Source: Rosa chinensis (taxonomy: Eukaryota > Streptophyta > Magnoliopsida > Rosales > Rosaceae). Taken from it: a stretch of 64,000 nucleotides of DNA. The stretch covers positions 31,540,501 through 31,604,500 of the forward strand of contig NC_037090.1 in assembly GCF_002994745.2 (NCBI RefSeq). The letters run 5' to 3'. A program made the translations under genes and the position numbers. This document shows positions 14,563 through 27,830 of the stretch, piece after piece. Numbering within the stretch: the stretch's first letter is position 1; the number at the start of each line of letters is the position of its first letter. The notes below the pieces were generated by a model, which searched no databases, had not been told where the DNA came from, and worked only from the letters and a program-made list of their open reading frames with translations.

Positions 14563-17500
14563 ACGAGTTAAGATTTTTAGCTCTCTAATTTCATTTATGG
14601 AACAGATGGTTGAATCAAAGTTCAAGGAGCTACTCCATCACTCCTCATCTCTTTTGAAGAAGCAATGGTTATTCGGTATTCTAGATGATTTTATCACGAA
14701 ACAACTCCCACATAATGTGACTTGGGGATTGAGCTTGCTATATGCCATTGAACACAAGGGAGACCGAGCATTAATATCTACTCAAGGTAAATTTATAGTT
14801 TATTATAGTGATGCAATTACAGTAATATTTCTACCTTGCAATGAACACATATCATTCCAGGTGAGCTGGCACATGCATTGCGTTTCTTGGCATCTGTGGT
14901 ATCTCAAAGCTTTTTAGCTTTCGGTGACATTCTTGAATTGCATAGAAAATTCCTGGAACTCTCTGGCAGCATCAACAGGGTTTTTGAACTTGAAGAGCTT
15001 TTAGACGCTGCACAATCTGGTACATTTTTCATTGTTCCTTGGCAATCATATCTCTGTTCCATCATTTTCAGATCGATTTGTATCTTTACTCACTGTATGA
15101 GTGTCATTATTATGGAGATTAAATAGTGTTCCTTGGGTATTTATAAAGTTTCTTAGAGAAATTTCTTTACTTTTTTGGTTCTATGGCGGCTAAAAGTGGA
15201 GGGGAATTTTTAAATCCTAGCCTTGAGTGTAGGGTTAAATGGTCACTACCACTGGGTTACAAGTCTAGAAATTGTGTGTTATTTAATCAATTGATTGAAT
15301 GGGAATAATCTGTGTAAGCAATTTTGGGCCGGTTTGGGAGTATAGTAATAGGAGGATCTTTGATGGAGCTAGGTTTACAAGGTGGCACTGTAGGGTACAG
15401 ATTAATTTTGGGCTTTTTTTTTTTTTTTTTTTTTTTCAGTTTCTTCAGAGTTTATAGATGGCTCTTTTCAGGCCATCTTTCACAATTGGAAATCCTGTGT
15501 TTAAGCTTTTCTTGTTATTAGTATTATTACTATTTTTTTAATTCTTTTCCTTGTACTATTCATGATTATCCTTGTTCATAACTTCCGATAATTATTCTAT
15601 TGTAATTTTTATCTTTATTTTTCTTATATATTGGAAGGATTTGACCCCTTGACCTAGGCTAAACCTAGTCCGCCTGGGTCAACGCTAAGAGATATTACAA
15701 TTTCTTTCTTATAGCATGGATATACCAATAGGAATTGCTATTTCATAGTGAGTTATCTTACATTTAAATCTTTCTGCAAGCGCAGTGGTTGGCTATTCTG
15801 GGGATTCTGAAGCTGGTAACTCATCATCATCTGAGAGGGAAGGTTTTCAATTTGAAGATGCCATTAACTTCTCTGAAGTTGATATCATAACCCCGTCACA
15901 GAAATTGTTGGCTAGGAAATTAACATGTGATATAGTACCTGGGAAAAGCTTGCTTGTTACTGGTTAGTATATTACTTTTTCTGTTTTTGCTCTGCTATTT
16001 GTTTATCTTGCTATAAAATTTTACATTGGACAAATGCAATTCTTAAAGGTCCAAACGGGAGTGGAAAAAGTTCTGTGTTTAGAGTTCTTAGAGGTCTTTG
16101 GCCCATCATGAGTGGAAGAATCACTAGACCATCTCAAGATATTAACGGAGTTAGTAGAGATGTTGGATCTGGTTGCGGAGTTTTTTATGTTCCTCAGCGA
16201 CCTTACACATGCTTGGGAACACTCAGGGATCAAATTATATATCCTCTCTCTTTTGATGAGGCGGAGAAAAGGGCATTGAAGTTGTATCAAGAAGGTTAGT
16301 TTCTGTTTATACTAGCATTTGTTGAGCGTATTATTTTCTAGCCATTTAGACAATGATATTTGCCATATTTTCGTTGAGCTATATAAGATTGCAGTGCATT
16401 TATAAACCGCCAAGGTGAAAGAGGAAACATATCTTAAATCAGATGTTATTATTTTCTGTGTAAAATTATCAATTATTCATTCAATGACAACAACAACAAC
16501 AACAACAACAACAAAAACTGCAACAAAAATGTACACATTTCAATTAGTCTGTTTCATGGCTATGAATATGGTTTTCTGGTCATTAACTTCATTTTAATAT
16601 GATCATGTTTGTTCTCGACTTCAACATAGCCAGACCAATATCTTGTCATCACACAGAGCGCGCTGAAATAGCCAAATCCTATATTGTCTTCCTTTATAGG
16701 ATGTTAAACCCTAGTGTTCCCTTATCTGTTGAATGATGTAGCTGCGACTGAATTTTTAACACCTTGACAGGATCACATGCTGAACCTGAATACTATTGCT
16801 TATGTATATCATAGTATTTTTTAATTTCATGATGTTGAGGCTATTATATGAATTGGAAAAGATAAATTTGCAATTTGGTTACTCTTCTCTGCTACAAAGG
16901 TGTGGGAAATGGTGTGCACATCAGCTTACTAGCATGTATTCTGACACTAAACTCAGATAATATCCCACTATCGTTTTGAAGATTTCAACTGTTCGAACTC
17001 AGGTGGAAAATTTGATGACAGCACCAACATTCTGGACATGCGTTTGGGAACTATTCTGGAGAATGTCCGATTAAGTTATCTTTTGGAAAGGGAGGAAGGT
17101 GGTTGGGATGCTAATCTCAATTGGGAGGACACTCTCTCTCTCGGAGAACAGCAGAGATTAGGCATGGTGAGGAAAAGTAGTATCTTCAGATCTTGCTTGA
17201 GCAGGACTTATTTATTTTATCTCAAGGATTTCCTTGTTTTCTTGTCTGATATGATACTTTGTGTTTTACCAGGCACGCTTATTTTTTCACAAACCAAAAT
17301 TCGCCATCCTTGATGAATGCACCAAGTATGTGCCATAGCTCCTCTTTTTTCTTTTCCTTTCGTCTGTTGGTTATCTTATCTTACATTTTTTGTTTTCTTA
17401 TTCCATTTTCCTTTTTGTTGAACGAATGGTAGTGCTACAAGTGTTGATGTTGAAGAACAACTCTATCGGCTTGCAAAAGACATGGGTATCACAGTTGTTA

Positions 17501-17863
17501 CCTCCTCACAAGTAAGTACTGCTATGATTATCTGAGATGCACATTCAGCATTTTGGTGTGCTTTGAATGAACTTCATAAGACTTGGTCTATCTTTGTTTA
17601 ATATCTTATTGAGTAGTTATTCTTGGAATGCCAACACCAATTGATGGAATCCCTATATCTTCTAGAAGTGTACTCTGATCTTTCTTTTTATGCCATGATT
17701 GTTATTGCAGTCATTATTTTAACCCATGTTTTGCGTCTATTGAGTTACAAATATATCTTCTTTCATATGTTCTCAGCGTCCTGCTCTAATACCATTCCAT
17801 TCCCTGGAATTACGGCTTATTGATGGTGAGGGTAACTGGGAGCTTCGATCAATAAAGCAATGA
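3578..17863 (+). CDS. ABCD1: Peroxisomal ABC transporter, full-length ABCD1 (PXA1/COMATOSE type)
   Basis: Imports fatty acids, acyl-CoAs and jasmonate or auxin precursors into peroxisomes for beta-oxidation. Exons: 3578-3639, 4882-5158, 5811-6035, 7363-7560, 8394-8848, 8999-9125, 9210-9288, 10004-10242, 10359-10663, 10772-10883, 10986-11144, 12312-12411, 12483-12591, 12736-12826, 13365-13489, 13635-13784, 13866-13938, 14606-14786, 14861-15019, 15786-15962, 16049-16294, 17003-17166, 17273-17325, 17433-17511, 17777-17863. All junctions are GT-AG and the sum is 4032 nt (1343 aa, about the Arabidopsis length). The start [11 protein letters not shown] matches the family. Two half-transporters are fused. 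Half 1 has the EAA-like NPEQRIASD (204-212), Walker [10 protein letters not shown] (475-483), signature LSLGEQQ (576-582), Walker B FAILDE (596-601) and H-loop His630. Half 2 has Walker A from 1135, signature 1261-1267 and Walker B 1281-1286. No stop or frameshift was found. Confidence 0.97.
7855..8235 (+). mobile_element. LINE 3' fragment in ABCD1 intron 4
   Basis: Frames give WMERNRRI, then after a one-base slip [12 protein letters not shown] and [12 protein letters not shown], ending in a stop near 8078. This is the C-terminal tail seen after the zinc-binding region of plant L1-type reverse transcriptases. About 150 bp of 3'UTR-like sequence follows, with AATAAA-like text near 8212 and a short A-rich end near 8231. 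It is 5'-truncated and frameshifted and lies in the sense direction inside intron 4 (7561-8393) without disturbing the splice sites. Confidence 0.6.
11833..11922. repeat. 30-bp minisatellite, three copies
   Basis: The word AAACCCAGAC recurs at 11851, 11881 and 11911, a period of 30 bp. Units are nearly identical (the first has AAGTCTC where the others have AACCCTC). It lies in ABCD1 intron 11 (11145-12311). Confidence 0.9.
12985..13240 (+). mobile_element. LINE 3' tail remnant in ABCD1 intron 14
   Basis: The frame [20 protein letters not shown] ends at a stop near 13095. It resembles the extreme C-terminus of the LINE fragment in intron 4 ([12 protein letters not shown]). A T-rich 3'UTR-like segment and an A-rich end near 13228-13240 follow. 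Only about 250 bp remain, so assignment rests on this short similarity. Confidence 0.45.
13939..14605. other. Long ABCD1 intron 17 with unclassified insert
   Basis: The intron holds about 450 bp (14040-14500) of more GC-balanced sequence unlike the flanking AT-rich intron text. It ends in a 29-bp poly(T) tract (14531-14559) just before the acceptor. That layout would suit an old insertion, but I see no target duplication or coding similarity. Other poly(T) tracts lie in intron 15 (13576-13596) and intron 19 (about 15413-15436). Confidence 0.4.
16487..16514. repeat. (CAA)n microsatellite
   Basis: About nine CAA units in ABCD1 intron 21 (16295-17002). Confidence 0.9.
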
Positions 17864-18960
17864 GTGACCATATACTGGGATCTGTAGCTAACCCTGTATA
17901 CTGTATAAGACGGTCCATTTATTTGACTGGCTTTATATCTTACAAGTCACAGTTGAAGGCAAGCAGAGGCTGGTTTCTCTATCCAGAGACATTTATCATA
18001 GAGCGAGCTGTATTATGTTGCTCGTACGTGACCGGCAGCCTAACAAGGAGAAGGTGATCACGTCATTCTGTGTAGTGCATACTGTTGAATTGCAGACAAT
18101 AAGATTGGAGCATACGACTGTAATCATCTCTTTAGGTGAAAGAAATCCAATATGTATAGTTCCCCCAATTTTCCCAGCATTTTGGGTTGTAAGAATTCAT
18201 AGTATAGTTATAATATTTAGCCCCCAATGCAGAAAAATATAAAAAGGTGTTGGTCACTGGGCATTTCTCTGCAAGCTGTATCCTGACCTCCTGTTCCCTT
18301 TATAAGTTTCCAACCCAATATTATATAGCATAGTGCCTGCAACTTACGATTCTTATGTTTTTTGGGGTTATATGAATGCTCACATGCACTGTTGCTTCAA
18401 TAATAATCAATTGAGTTTCCATTCTTTAAAGTTGGTGTTGAATCGGGGGCTCTATTTTGTGTATATTTTATTTGCATACATTTTGGTCAATGAAAGTTTT
18501 TCAGGGTTTAGGATTTTTTGTTTTTTCTTCTTTTCCAACTGATTCAACACAGCGGATGAGTTGAGTCCGGTATTTTAAATTTCAGGAAGAAGTTGAGTAT
18601 GCATTAGTCATTAGATGAATTTCACGCTAAGAGGGTAAGCTAACTTAAGTGGGTTTCTTTGGTGCCCGTTATAACTGAAAGACAATGGAAAATGCAGAAG
18701 AGACAACTTATTACATGACTGTTGTTTTATCGTTGCAGCTAATCCCAAAGCCTCTGAATAATCGGAGCTTTGGGTTAGCTGGTGTATCACACCCTGAAAG
18801 GCATAAATTGCAAGTTATGTTTGACAATTTTGTCCTTGATCTACTTTTGAAAAGAAGGAAAGAAAAAAAAAAAGAGAAAAAAAAAATAGACATGGTACTC
18901 GATATTGTCATTGAAATTTCTATTTCTCGGATCCTCGTAATTATCTTACATGATATGGTC
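17864..18960. other. ABCD1 3' region and spacer
   Basis: The first 200-400 bp after the stop probably hold the ABCD1 3'UTR. No single AATAAA stands out. The segment 18320-18460 (with TTGGGGTTATATGAATGCTC) is repeated, diverged, at 33640-33775. The ORF at 18685-19041 has no recognisable domain, and its poly(A)-rich part looks non-coding. Confidence 0.5.
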
Positions 18961-19634
18961 ACAAGTTTTGGTGTTTTAGGTCCACTGGTTACCTTTGAGA
19001 ATGTAGGCGTATGCTGCGCGCATACTTTGAGAACAGTATGACATAATTAATGCCCTGTGATTGATAATGAACCATCCTCCTTTTTCAGACGCTTCGTGTG
19101 GTAAGACTCTCATTTGCTTAATTTGCTCATGGGTAAGATCTTTACGAGGGAGAGGGTTCTTTGTGGAGAAGAGATCTTGTGCACATTTGGTGCATTTGAT
19201 GATTTGATTTTGCCAAGGCTGGATCAGGAAAGGGACTCATTTTTAAAGTGGAGGATCTTGATATTGAAAGGAAGAGATACTCCATACTATTACAAATGCA
19301 TCCCCATATATACACTGTTTTTGAGAGGATGTACGTCTAACAAAGGTTCGTATTCAGTTTTGACAACTTGGCTGGTCTCAGGCACTTGTGTCTGGTACCA
19401 AAAAGCCAAGGGGTAAGATCCTCTGTCTATCTCCCTCTCTCTTGAAATATATTAACTCAAATACTCAATAGTTCACTTTTTTTACAGTTTTCCTGAAGTT
19501 CAATCAGGATTCACTGATTCAGGCCCGGCGTTGAACTTTTGTGGACATGAGATAGATAACAAAAATGTCGCCTCATCTGAATTTGACATCTTAGCAATCA
19601 ACCACTATATGGCTGTTTCATAATAAATTTTGCA

Positions 19635-19638
<4 letters not shown>

Positions 19639-19678
<40 letters not shown>
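19639..19678. repeat. (TA)n microsatellite, about 40 bp
   Basis: Uninterrupted AT dinucleotides in the spacer between the CBS-derived part of the CLC pseudogene and the hAT insertion. Confidence 0.95.
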
Positions 19679-19681
<3 letters not shown>

Positions 19682-19950
19682 GAAAGACTGTGTAAACAGT
19701 TATATGAATCCGACTTCCCCAGAAAATCGATGGCCTGAGTTGGCACTCACCCCTCAGTAGGGATGGCAAAAATCTCCAGCGGGGCGGAGCTCCATTGGAT
19801 ACCCGCCCCTAATGGGGGGAGAATTCGGGGACAAATGGGGAATGGGGATGGGGATCCCCAATCCCCGCTATCTAAGATTGGGGATGGGGCGGGGATGGTA
19901 TTGTGTTCCTCATCCCCAAACCCGCCCCAATAATATATACATATATTTAA

Positions 19951-21599
<1,649 letters not shown>

Positions 21600-22411
21600 T
21601 ATATTTAACTTATATATATTTTAATTTATTTTTTATAATATAAATCACAAATATATACATTTACTACTTTACTTTAATAGCTACAGTTTTACTTTAATGG
21701 TGTTTTGACTTTTGCACTCACTAAATTATGATTTATGAAATTAATCATATTTTAAATTTATTTGTTGTAGATTTTGATTTTAAAAAAGACAATATGAGAA
21801 ATAATTCTTTTATTTATTAAATTCTTATTGGGGATTTGGGGCGGGTTTGGAGGCTTAGTCCCCAATAGGGATGGGGACGGGGAATCCCCAACATATTTTT
21901 ATTGGGGATTGGGGCGGGGATGGGGGTAGAAAATGACCCCGGGGATGGGGATGGTATTGTGATCCCCATCCCCAACCTGCCCCATTGCCATCCCTACCCC
22001 TCAGGGCCAGCCCTTCAACAAGAGCTTCAACGCTCTCATCAAATCCCTGCAATGACAGATACTTTCTGTTGTCTTTATTTGCAAATGGCAGACACCTCCA
22101 ATTGTTGGAATCCTCACATGGCATGACTTTATCCTCGAGCACGTTTTGGGACTTTACCCTCATATCAAAGGGGTTGATTAAGTTCAAATAAGTTTTGATG
22201 TTCGTGGGTTGATTATGTTGGGGTGTGCCCGGACTTCTGAAATTCATGAAGTTTAAGGCACGTGGACGACGTTGTTGAAGAGCTCGAAAGTTATGTATTC
22301 AACATGAACTCGAGGATTATCTCATGGATTATTGGACTCAATCATGTCTGTTGTAGAGTTTGTGGCTATATAAGATCTTCAAAACTTTTGAATCAAACAT
22401 CGGCCTTCCAA

Positions 22412-23348
22412 CCCGACGCTCTCTCTCTCTCTCTCTGAGAAACCCTAGGCCGGTCTTTCCGCTTGCAATTATTGTTCTCGTCTGGCGGCGTCTTGGGGTT
22501 GCTGCCGGACGGGAGATCTACTGCCCAAGGATTTCGTCTAAGGGATTCTCTCCGGTTCGTCAGATGGTTTGGCTGGGATGGTGGCGAGGGCGATGGTCGT
22601 GTGGCATAGGTTGATTTACTAATCGTTTGATCCCCGCAGATGGCTTCTTCGATCGACGGTGCCATGGGTCTTGCTCAACGGCGATGGGGATTGCGAGGCC
22701 TGGCTCGGGGATGGCTTTTCCGTGGTGATGCAAGTTGCACCAGCGTGGCTCGGAGGTTTGGATCGCGGAGATGGTGCAGGGGTGCAGATCGTGGCTACGC
22801 GGCGATGTGGTTGGCCGGAACGTGGCCTTACTGTGGTGCATGACGGGTCTGGGAGAAGTGGTGGACTAGTCCAAACCAAGAAGATGGGCCTGAGTGATCT
22901 CTTTGGTGACCCTTTTGGGCTTTTGTTCTTGGGTCTCTCTAGTGGTCTTTTGCTTTCGATTTGCTTAGTTTTTCCTTGTTTGGTTTTTTGTTGTACTGTT
23001 TAAATAAGTCCCTTCTCTTGTGAGCGAGGGTTTGGGTGTTTCTAGGTAGTGTCGTTGTCTTTGTTTGGTGTCTTGGTTGTTTTAGTGTTTCTGGGCATTT
23101 GTTGGTGCTTTCTGGTTATCAGCGTGATGGTGAATCACCCTTAAACGTGGTCTGGTTGTTTTGGGACGCGGTGTCCGAACGGGTGGAAACAGTTCATCTA
23201 AATGCTGGTGGCGGGGTTGTATCGTTATACATAGGTCTGGTTATAGGTTGGGGTTGAGCTTTTTTAGCTCATGTTTGTCCCTCTCGTTGAATCCGATGAT
23301 ATGTAACCTGTTTAGTTATTAATAGATGGTTTATTTTCTCAAAAAAAA
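22412..23348 (+). mobile_element. 937-bp poly(A) retroposon with 17-18 bp TSD
   Basis: Flanked by direct repeats CAAACATCGGCCTTCCAA (22394-22411) and the same with one change (23349-23366), and ending in an A-run (23341-23348). That combination means insertion by LINE-type target-primed reverse transcription. The body starts with a CT-rich stretch, is GC-rich with open but unrecognised frames, and has a T-rich 3' segment ending near TAGATGGTTTATTTTC. No reverse transcriptase domain fits in it, so it is non-autonomous or internally deleted. It sits in the 3'UTR of the CLC pseudogene. Confidence 0.82.
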
Positions 23349-23439
23349 CAAACATCTGCCTTCCAAAATTCCAAATGGCATGTACAATTTCATTTCTATG
23401 CAGAATAGTTTTGCTGCATGTATGTCTTTCGTGTATAAG

Positions 23440-25589
23440 TATGGTTGAAGTAGTTCCCCTAGAAAGAAACTTCTATATATAAGAGGGAGAATGGGATAAT
23501 CTCCCTAAACTCCTAATCAACAAGAAAACCCTAATCAAAAGGGAGTCGTCGAGATAATGACTCGCTTATTTTATAGTTTACGGGGAAAAAAACAGAGAAA
23601 AAAAAAAACAAACTTCAATAATGCAGAGGGAAAGTATCTGGAGAAAACTGAAGCCATAAGCCTCAAGAGTTTCCTTAGCAGCAAAAGCCGTAGCCAACAT
23701 AGAAGAAATCCTTAAAGATCCTAAATTTACCACCTCGATCTCGTCTCCGCTTCAAATGGATCTCCAAGCATTGGCTCTCGCTTATCTCCAACCCCGAGTT
23801 CTGTGACCCCTGCACACCCTCCAAAACCCTAAACCTAAGATATCAGCTTTCTTCTCTAGCAGAATCGCACAAGAACTCTTTTACTGCGTCCCTCTTGATA
23901 GTCATGGTAACTCATCTTGAAATCCCTTTAAAATTCTGAATAATTCCGTATCAGAAGACGCTTTCGGGTTGACGATTCTTCAATCATGCAATGGCCTCTT
24001 CCTATGCATTCCTTTTTATGCAGAAAAGGAAAAAAGGAAAAAACCGTCCCATGCATATATGTTGTCAATCCTACAACCAATCAATCCTACATCCTTTTTA
24101 CGTTATGATTTGGCTTTAATAGCCTCATTACAAGGTGGTCAGTGAGCACCAAGTAGACATATGCTTATCCAAGACTCGAGATTGGAGAAGTCTCGAGACT
24201 TCTTTTTTACGTCTGGCCCAAAATTGTTGATGAAGTAAAATAGATTTTGGAGGCTTCGCTTTATTGTAGTAGAACTCGGCCACTTCTTAGTTTGGTTTAT
24301 CACCATTAAACAGTCTGGTGCTTGACTTGTCAGTTTTCCACTTCTTATTTTGGGTGAGACGCAAAAGCTGTCTGCTTCTATAGTAGTTAATTCTGTCCAT
24401 GTTCAAGACAGTAGACAGGCCAAAATAATAATAATAATAATAATAATAATGAAAGATGCCGTGAATAAAAGAACGATATGGTACTTTCAGTATTCATTCT
24501 GATAAACGTAGGGTGATGTTATTCAAACACCTATTTTCTATATTTACAACCTCTCTTCTTCTTTTTTGGGTTACAAAGGAGGCCTAAAAGGCCGGAAACA
24601 AAAGGAAAAACATAAAATTAGCCCTCAGGCCTTGTTCTAACTCTCCTAGCTCTTGGGAGATTGCAAAGATCATCAGTGAAAGCACTAGCAACATGAGGGG
24701 GAGGGGTGTCAAAAATCACAATATCATAGTCATGGCTGAGACATCCCTTAGCAAGAGCATTAGCAGTATAGTTGCATATATTCTCTGAAAATATGCAGTG
24801 TATTTACAACCTCTTTATTTATCTATTACTTTAATTCAATTTTTTTTTTTTACAAATTATCCTAACTACCCTCGGACTCTCCCTTACAATTTTGTTTATT
24901 TATTTATTTTTCTTCATTTTTTCTATTTGGCAAGTCAATTATCCTAAAATCCTAAACTTTTATTGTTGACAATTGTATGTTTAAATCATATTTTGATTAT
25001 TCTGCCTTGCATAATACATTCTTATAATTGTTTTCTATTTTTGCTACACCAGACATAGATTAAAGGGTTAAACAAATTAGCCATACCATCACTATATAGA
25101 ATGTTTTATTCCACCGGTGGAACAATGGCTAAAACACTGGGAATGGTATCTTGAATCAACATTGCTTAAGCAGATGTGAGAGATTTTGGATCTCCTTTAG
25201 TTTAGGTGATATATGCTTATACCTTTGTTCAATTCTGTATAGTAGTCATGGCATACCTAAATTCCTGACATTAGTCACATAGTGATTTTTCATCAGCTCT
25301 AAACTTTGCCACACCAAGTGCTGGACTTTTGACAGATAGCACTTTGTCTTGCCCATCATGTTTTTTTTTCTTTTTTCCCTTCTTCTTCTTAATCGCAATG
25401 ACATTCACAACATAAGGATAAAATATTACACAAGATTCCATTCAATTTGATATATTATGGTTTTGTAACTACTACCCCATCAACCAACCATCTATACATT
25501 TCAATTTAGCAATTGGAACTACTACTCTAAATAACCAAGCTATTGGATTGGCATTCTCTTCACAATGTTGAATTAGGTCTGGTACTTTC
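23440..25589. other. AT-rich spacer
   Basis: No intact gene. Contains an (AAT)n tract (24424-24451), a short perfect palindrome around AGTCTCGAGACT (24189-24200) and a LINE RNase H remnant (listed separately). 23480-23880 is more GC-balanced, with several AAACCCTA words, but no domain is recognised. Confidence 0.5.
24570..24800 (-). mobile_element. LINE RNase H C-terminal fragment
   Basis: The minus strand reads ANALAKGCLSHD, then VIFDTPPPHVASAF and DDLCNLPRA before a stop. This is the pattern that ends the RNase H domain of plant LINE ORF2 (an ADALAK helix followed by a F-D-PPP-V tail). Only the last 70 or so codons remain. Confidence 0.6.
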
Positions 25590-26752
25590 TACCTAACCAG
25601 TGTTCTAAAACTCGGCCGCCTGGGCGGACAAGAGTTGGGCAGTGGCCTCGTCTGCTTAGGTGAGCGACTAGGCGCCTGGGCAGTCGAGTAGTTAGGCGCT
25701 AGGCGGGCTGTTTAGGCGGGTTATGGAGAACAACAAACATCCGAAGCTCATTTCAATATCCTTGTCACTCACTCACTAATCCAAATTCTCACCGTAAACT
25801 AGAGTTCTCTTCACAAAACCTGAGAAATCCAAATTTGCCGATCAAACCAATTCTGATCGTGAAACTGATGTCACTGTGGAGAGAGTTGTTGTTATACCCC
25901 ATACCTAATATTTAACTAGTTACTACTTTCCAGTAAATAAAAGACGATTTTACTTTGTGAATTACGTTTTACCGTTTAGGGGCTGAAGAGTTGACTTTTT
26001 TGTTGACCTGATAATTTAGAAAATTTTATTGTGGATGTTGTAGAATACGTTAAACCGAGTTCGTTGACAGGTAGTTTGTCCAAATCGGAGTTCGGATGGA
26101 AAAGTTATGACCGAAAAACCTAAATTACTATTCCTAGCTTTTGGGGTTAAATATGGGATTTCTATTTTTAGAAAGGGAAAAGAGGAAAGAGAAAGTGGCA
26201 GCCAAAAAAATCGAGCCCGACCCCTTCTCCTTCTTTTTCGCCTGTTTGTTGCGGAGATCATTTTGGTGTAAAGGGTGTGGTCGGTTTTGGATGTTGGTTG
26301 ATGGTAGCGCGTGGAGGCGCATGCACCCACCCAAAAATGCTCTGTTTTAGCTTATAAATCTTGTCTTGCGATTAGGAACCTTTGGCCACACTTCGTATTA
26401 GGAAATTTGAATTTCGATCTTGATCGAAGGGTGTTAGTTTTCAACTTATTGGATATTTATATTTGTTATTGAGAATTGGGATTAGATATTATCTTTAGAG
26501 AATGGTAGAAGTTGAAAGAGGATTAGAGAATGTTAAGAGAGGATTTGAGGATAGTTAAATCGTTGAGAATCTTGGTTTCCGAGTATTATAAATCCTAAAT
26601 TGGAAAAGCCGGATTTAGGGGAAATTATGAGTAATTGAGTTGTTATTATTTCGAGGAAGTGATTTTCGATTTTAAATTGTTCCCCTATTATTATTCATAC
26701 GTTGCCAATTTGTACAGGACGTGCTGAGCCCTCGAGTGAGGAGGATCCCAGC

Positions 26753-27338
26753 TAGGGCTGTCAATGGGTTGTGTCGGCTCGGGTTCGTGTCAGGTCAAGA
26801 TATTTGTCATGTCGCAAGATACAAACCCAAACCCAACCCATTTAATAATCGTGTCAAAAATTTAAACTCAAACCCAACCTATTTATTAAACAGGTTACCC
26901 GTTTTCAACCCGCTTAACCCATTTAATAAATAGGTTGTGTCATGTTAGATAAAATGACTCATTTAAGGGTTAACAATGTGACCCATTTAACTAAAAAAAT
27001 GCATAAATTGATTAAATTCACTAAAAACTCCACAAGACGAAGAATATAAATAATTATATATATATAATTCATAAATAATTCAATCCAATAATTATAAAGC
27101 AAAATATTTCAAATTGTCTAATCTTATGATCAAATACTCCCAACGTCGAAAATTTCAAGAAGTATAGCATAATCAGGTTATACGGGTTCACTTAGTGTTG
27201 GCGGGTTGACCCGTGGCTGACCCATTTATTAAATGGGTCATGGCGGGTTGACCCACGACCGACCGCCTTTTTAATCGTGCGGGTTCAACCCGCTTTATTT
27301 AATGTGGGTTTTGAGTCGTGTCGGAATTGAAAGCCCTA
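26753..27338. mobile_element. 586-bp non-autonomous hAT (MITE)
   Basis: Termini TAGGGCTGTCAAT (left) and the complement of TAGGGCTTTCAAT (right) form an inverted repeat with one mismatch over 13 bp. The flanks ATCCCAGC (26745-26752) and ATCCCGGC (27339-27346) are an 8-bp target duplication with one change. The interior repeats AACCCATTTAATAA and GGGTTGACCC words in both orientations, typical of subterminal transposase sites. No coding sequence. Confidence 0.82.
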
Positions 27339-27547
27339 ATCCCGGCAGGCAGCTGACTTAGCTGTGAGGCTTACTAGTGAATGGACTTTTGTTTTTAAAT
27401 TAAACTATGCATGCAGTGTTGATTTTTGATTATGGATCTATTTTGAGATTTAGATTATGTGACTAAATATGATTCACTGTTTTTCAAGAAAAGAGTTTTT
27501 AAGACGTGACGTGATAAGGAGGCTATCATTGTCACATGCATGCAATA

Positions 27548-27830
27548 ACCTGGTCGGCAGAACCCTCCAGGTAATCATCTGGTCGACAGTACCCTTGAGA
27601 CTATATTCTGGTCGGCAGTAGCCTCCGATATGTCATCTGGTCGGCAGTGCCCTCCAGATGGCATGAGATAGTTAGTCGGTAGCACCCTCTGACTATTTGT
27701 GGTTAGTCGGCAGTACCCTCTAACCACCGCCTCCTAGATTTCCTGTCGGCAGTACCCTCCGATGCTTCATCTGGTCGGCAGCACCCTCCAGATGACATGA
27801 GATGACTAGTCGATAGTACCCTATAGTCAT
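27548..27830. repeat. Array of nine hairpins with conserved loop
   Basis: Nine copies of a 13-nt core close to TCGGCAGTACCCT occur at about 27554, 27583, 27612, 27642, 27676, 27706, 27745, 27775 and 27810. In six units the bases either side are complementary, giving stems of 6-9 bp whose sequence differs between units: ACCTGG/CCAGGT, CATCTGG/CCAGATG, TAGTTAG/CTGACTA (one wobble), GTGGTTAG/CTAACCAC, TCATCTGG/CCAGATGA, GATGACTA/TAGTCATC. Units 2, 3 and 7 pair poorly. It lies inside the LTR-like block. Function unknown. Confidence 0.85.

Noticed and set aside
18685..19041. 118-aa ORF between ABCD1 and the CLC pseudogene
   Set aside because: A poly-Lys run from an A-tract, no domain, and its 3' end overlaps the CLC pseudogene in another context.
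27548..27830. CRISPR array
   Set aside because: Repeats with variable intervening text recall CRISPR, but the host is a plant, the intervals are the hairpin stems themselves and spacing is irregular.
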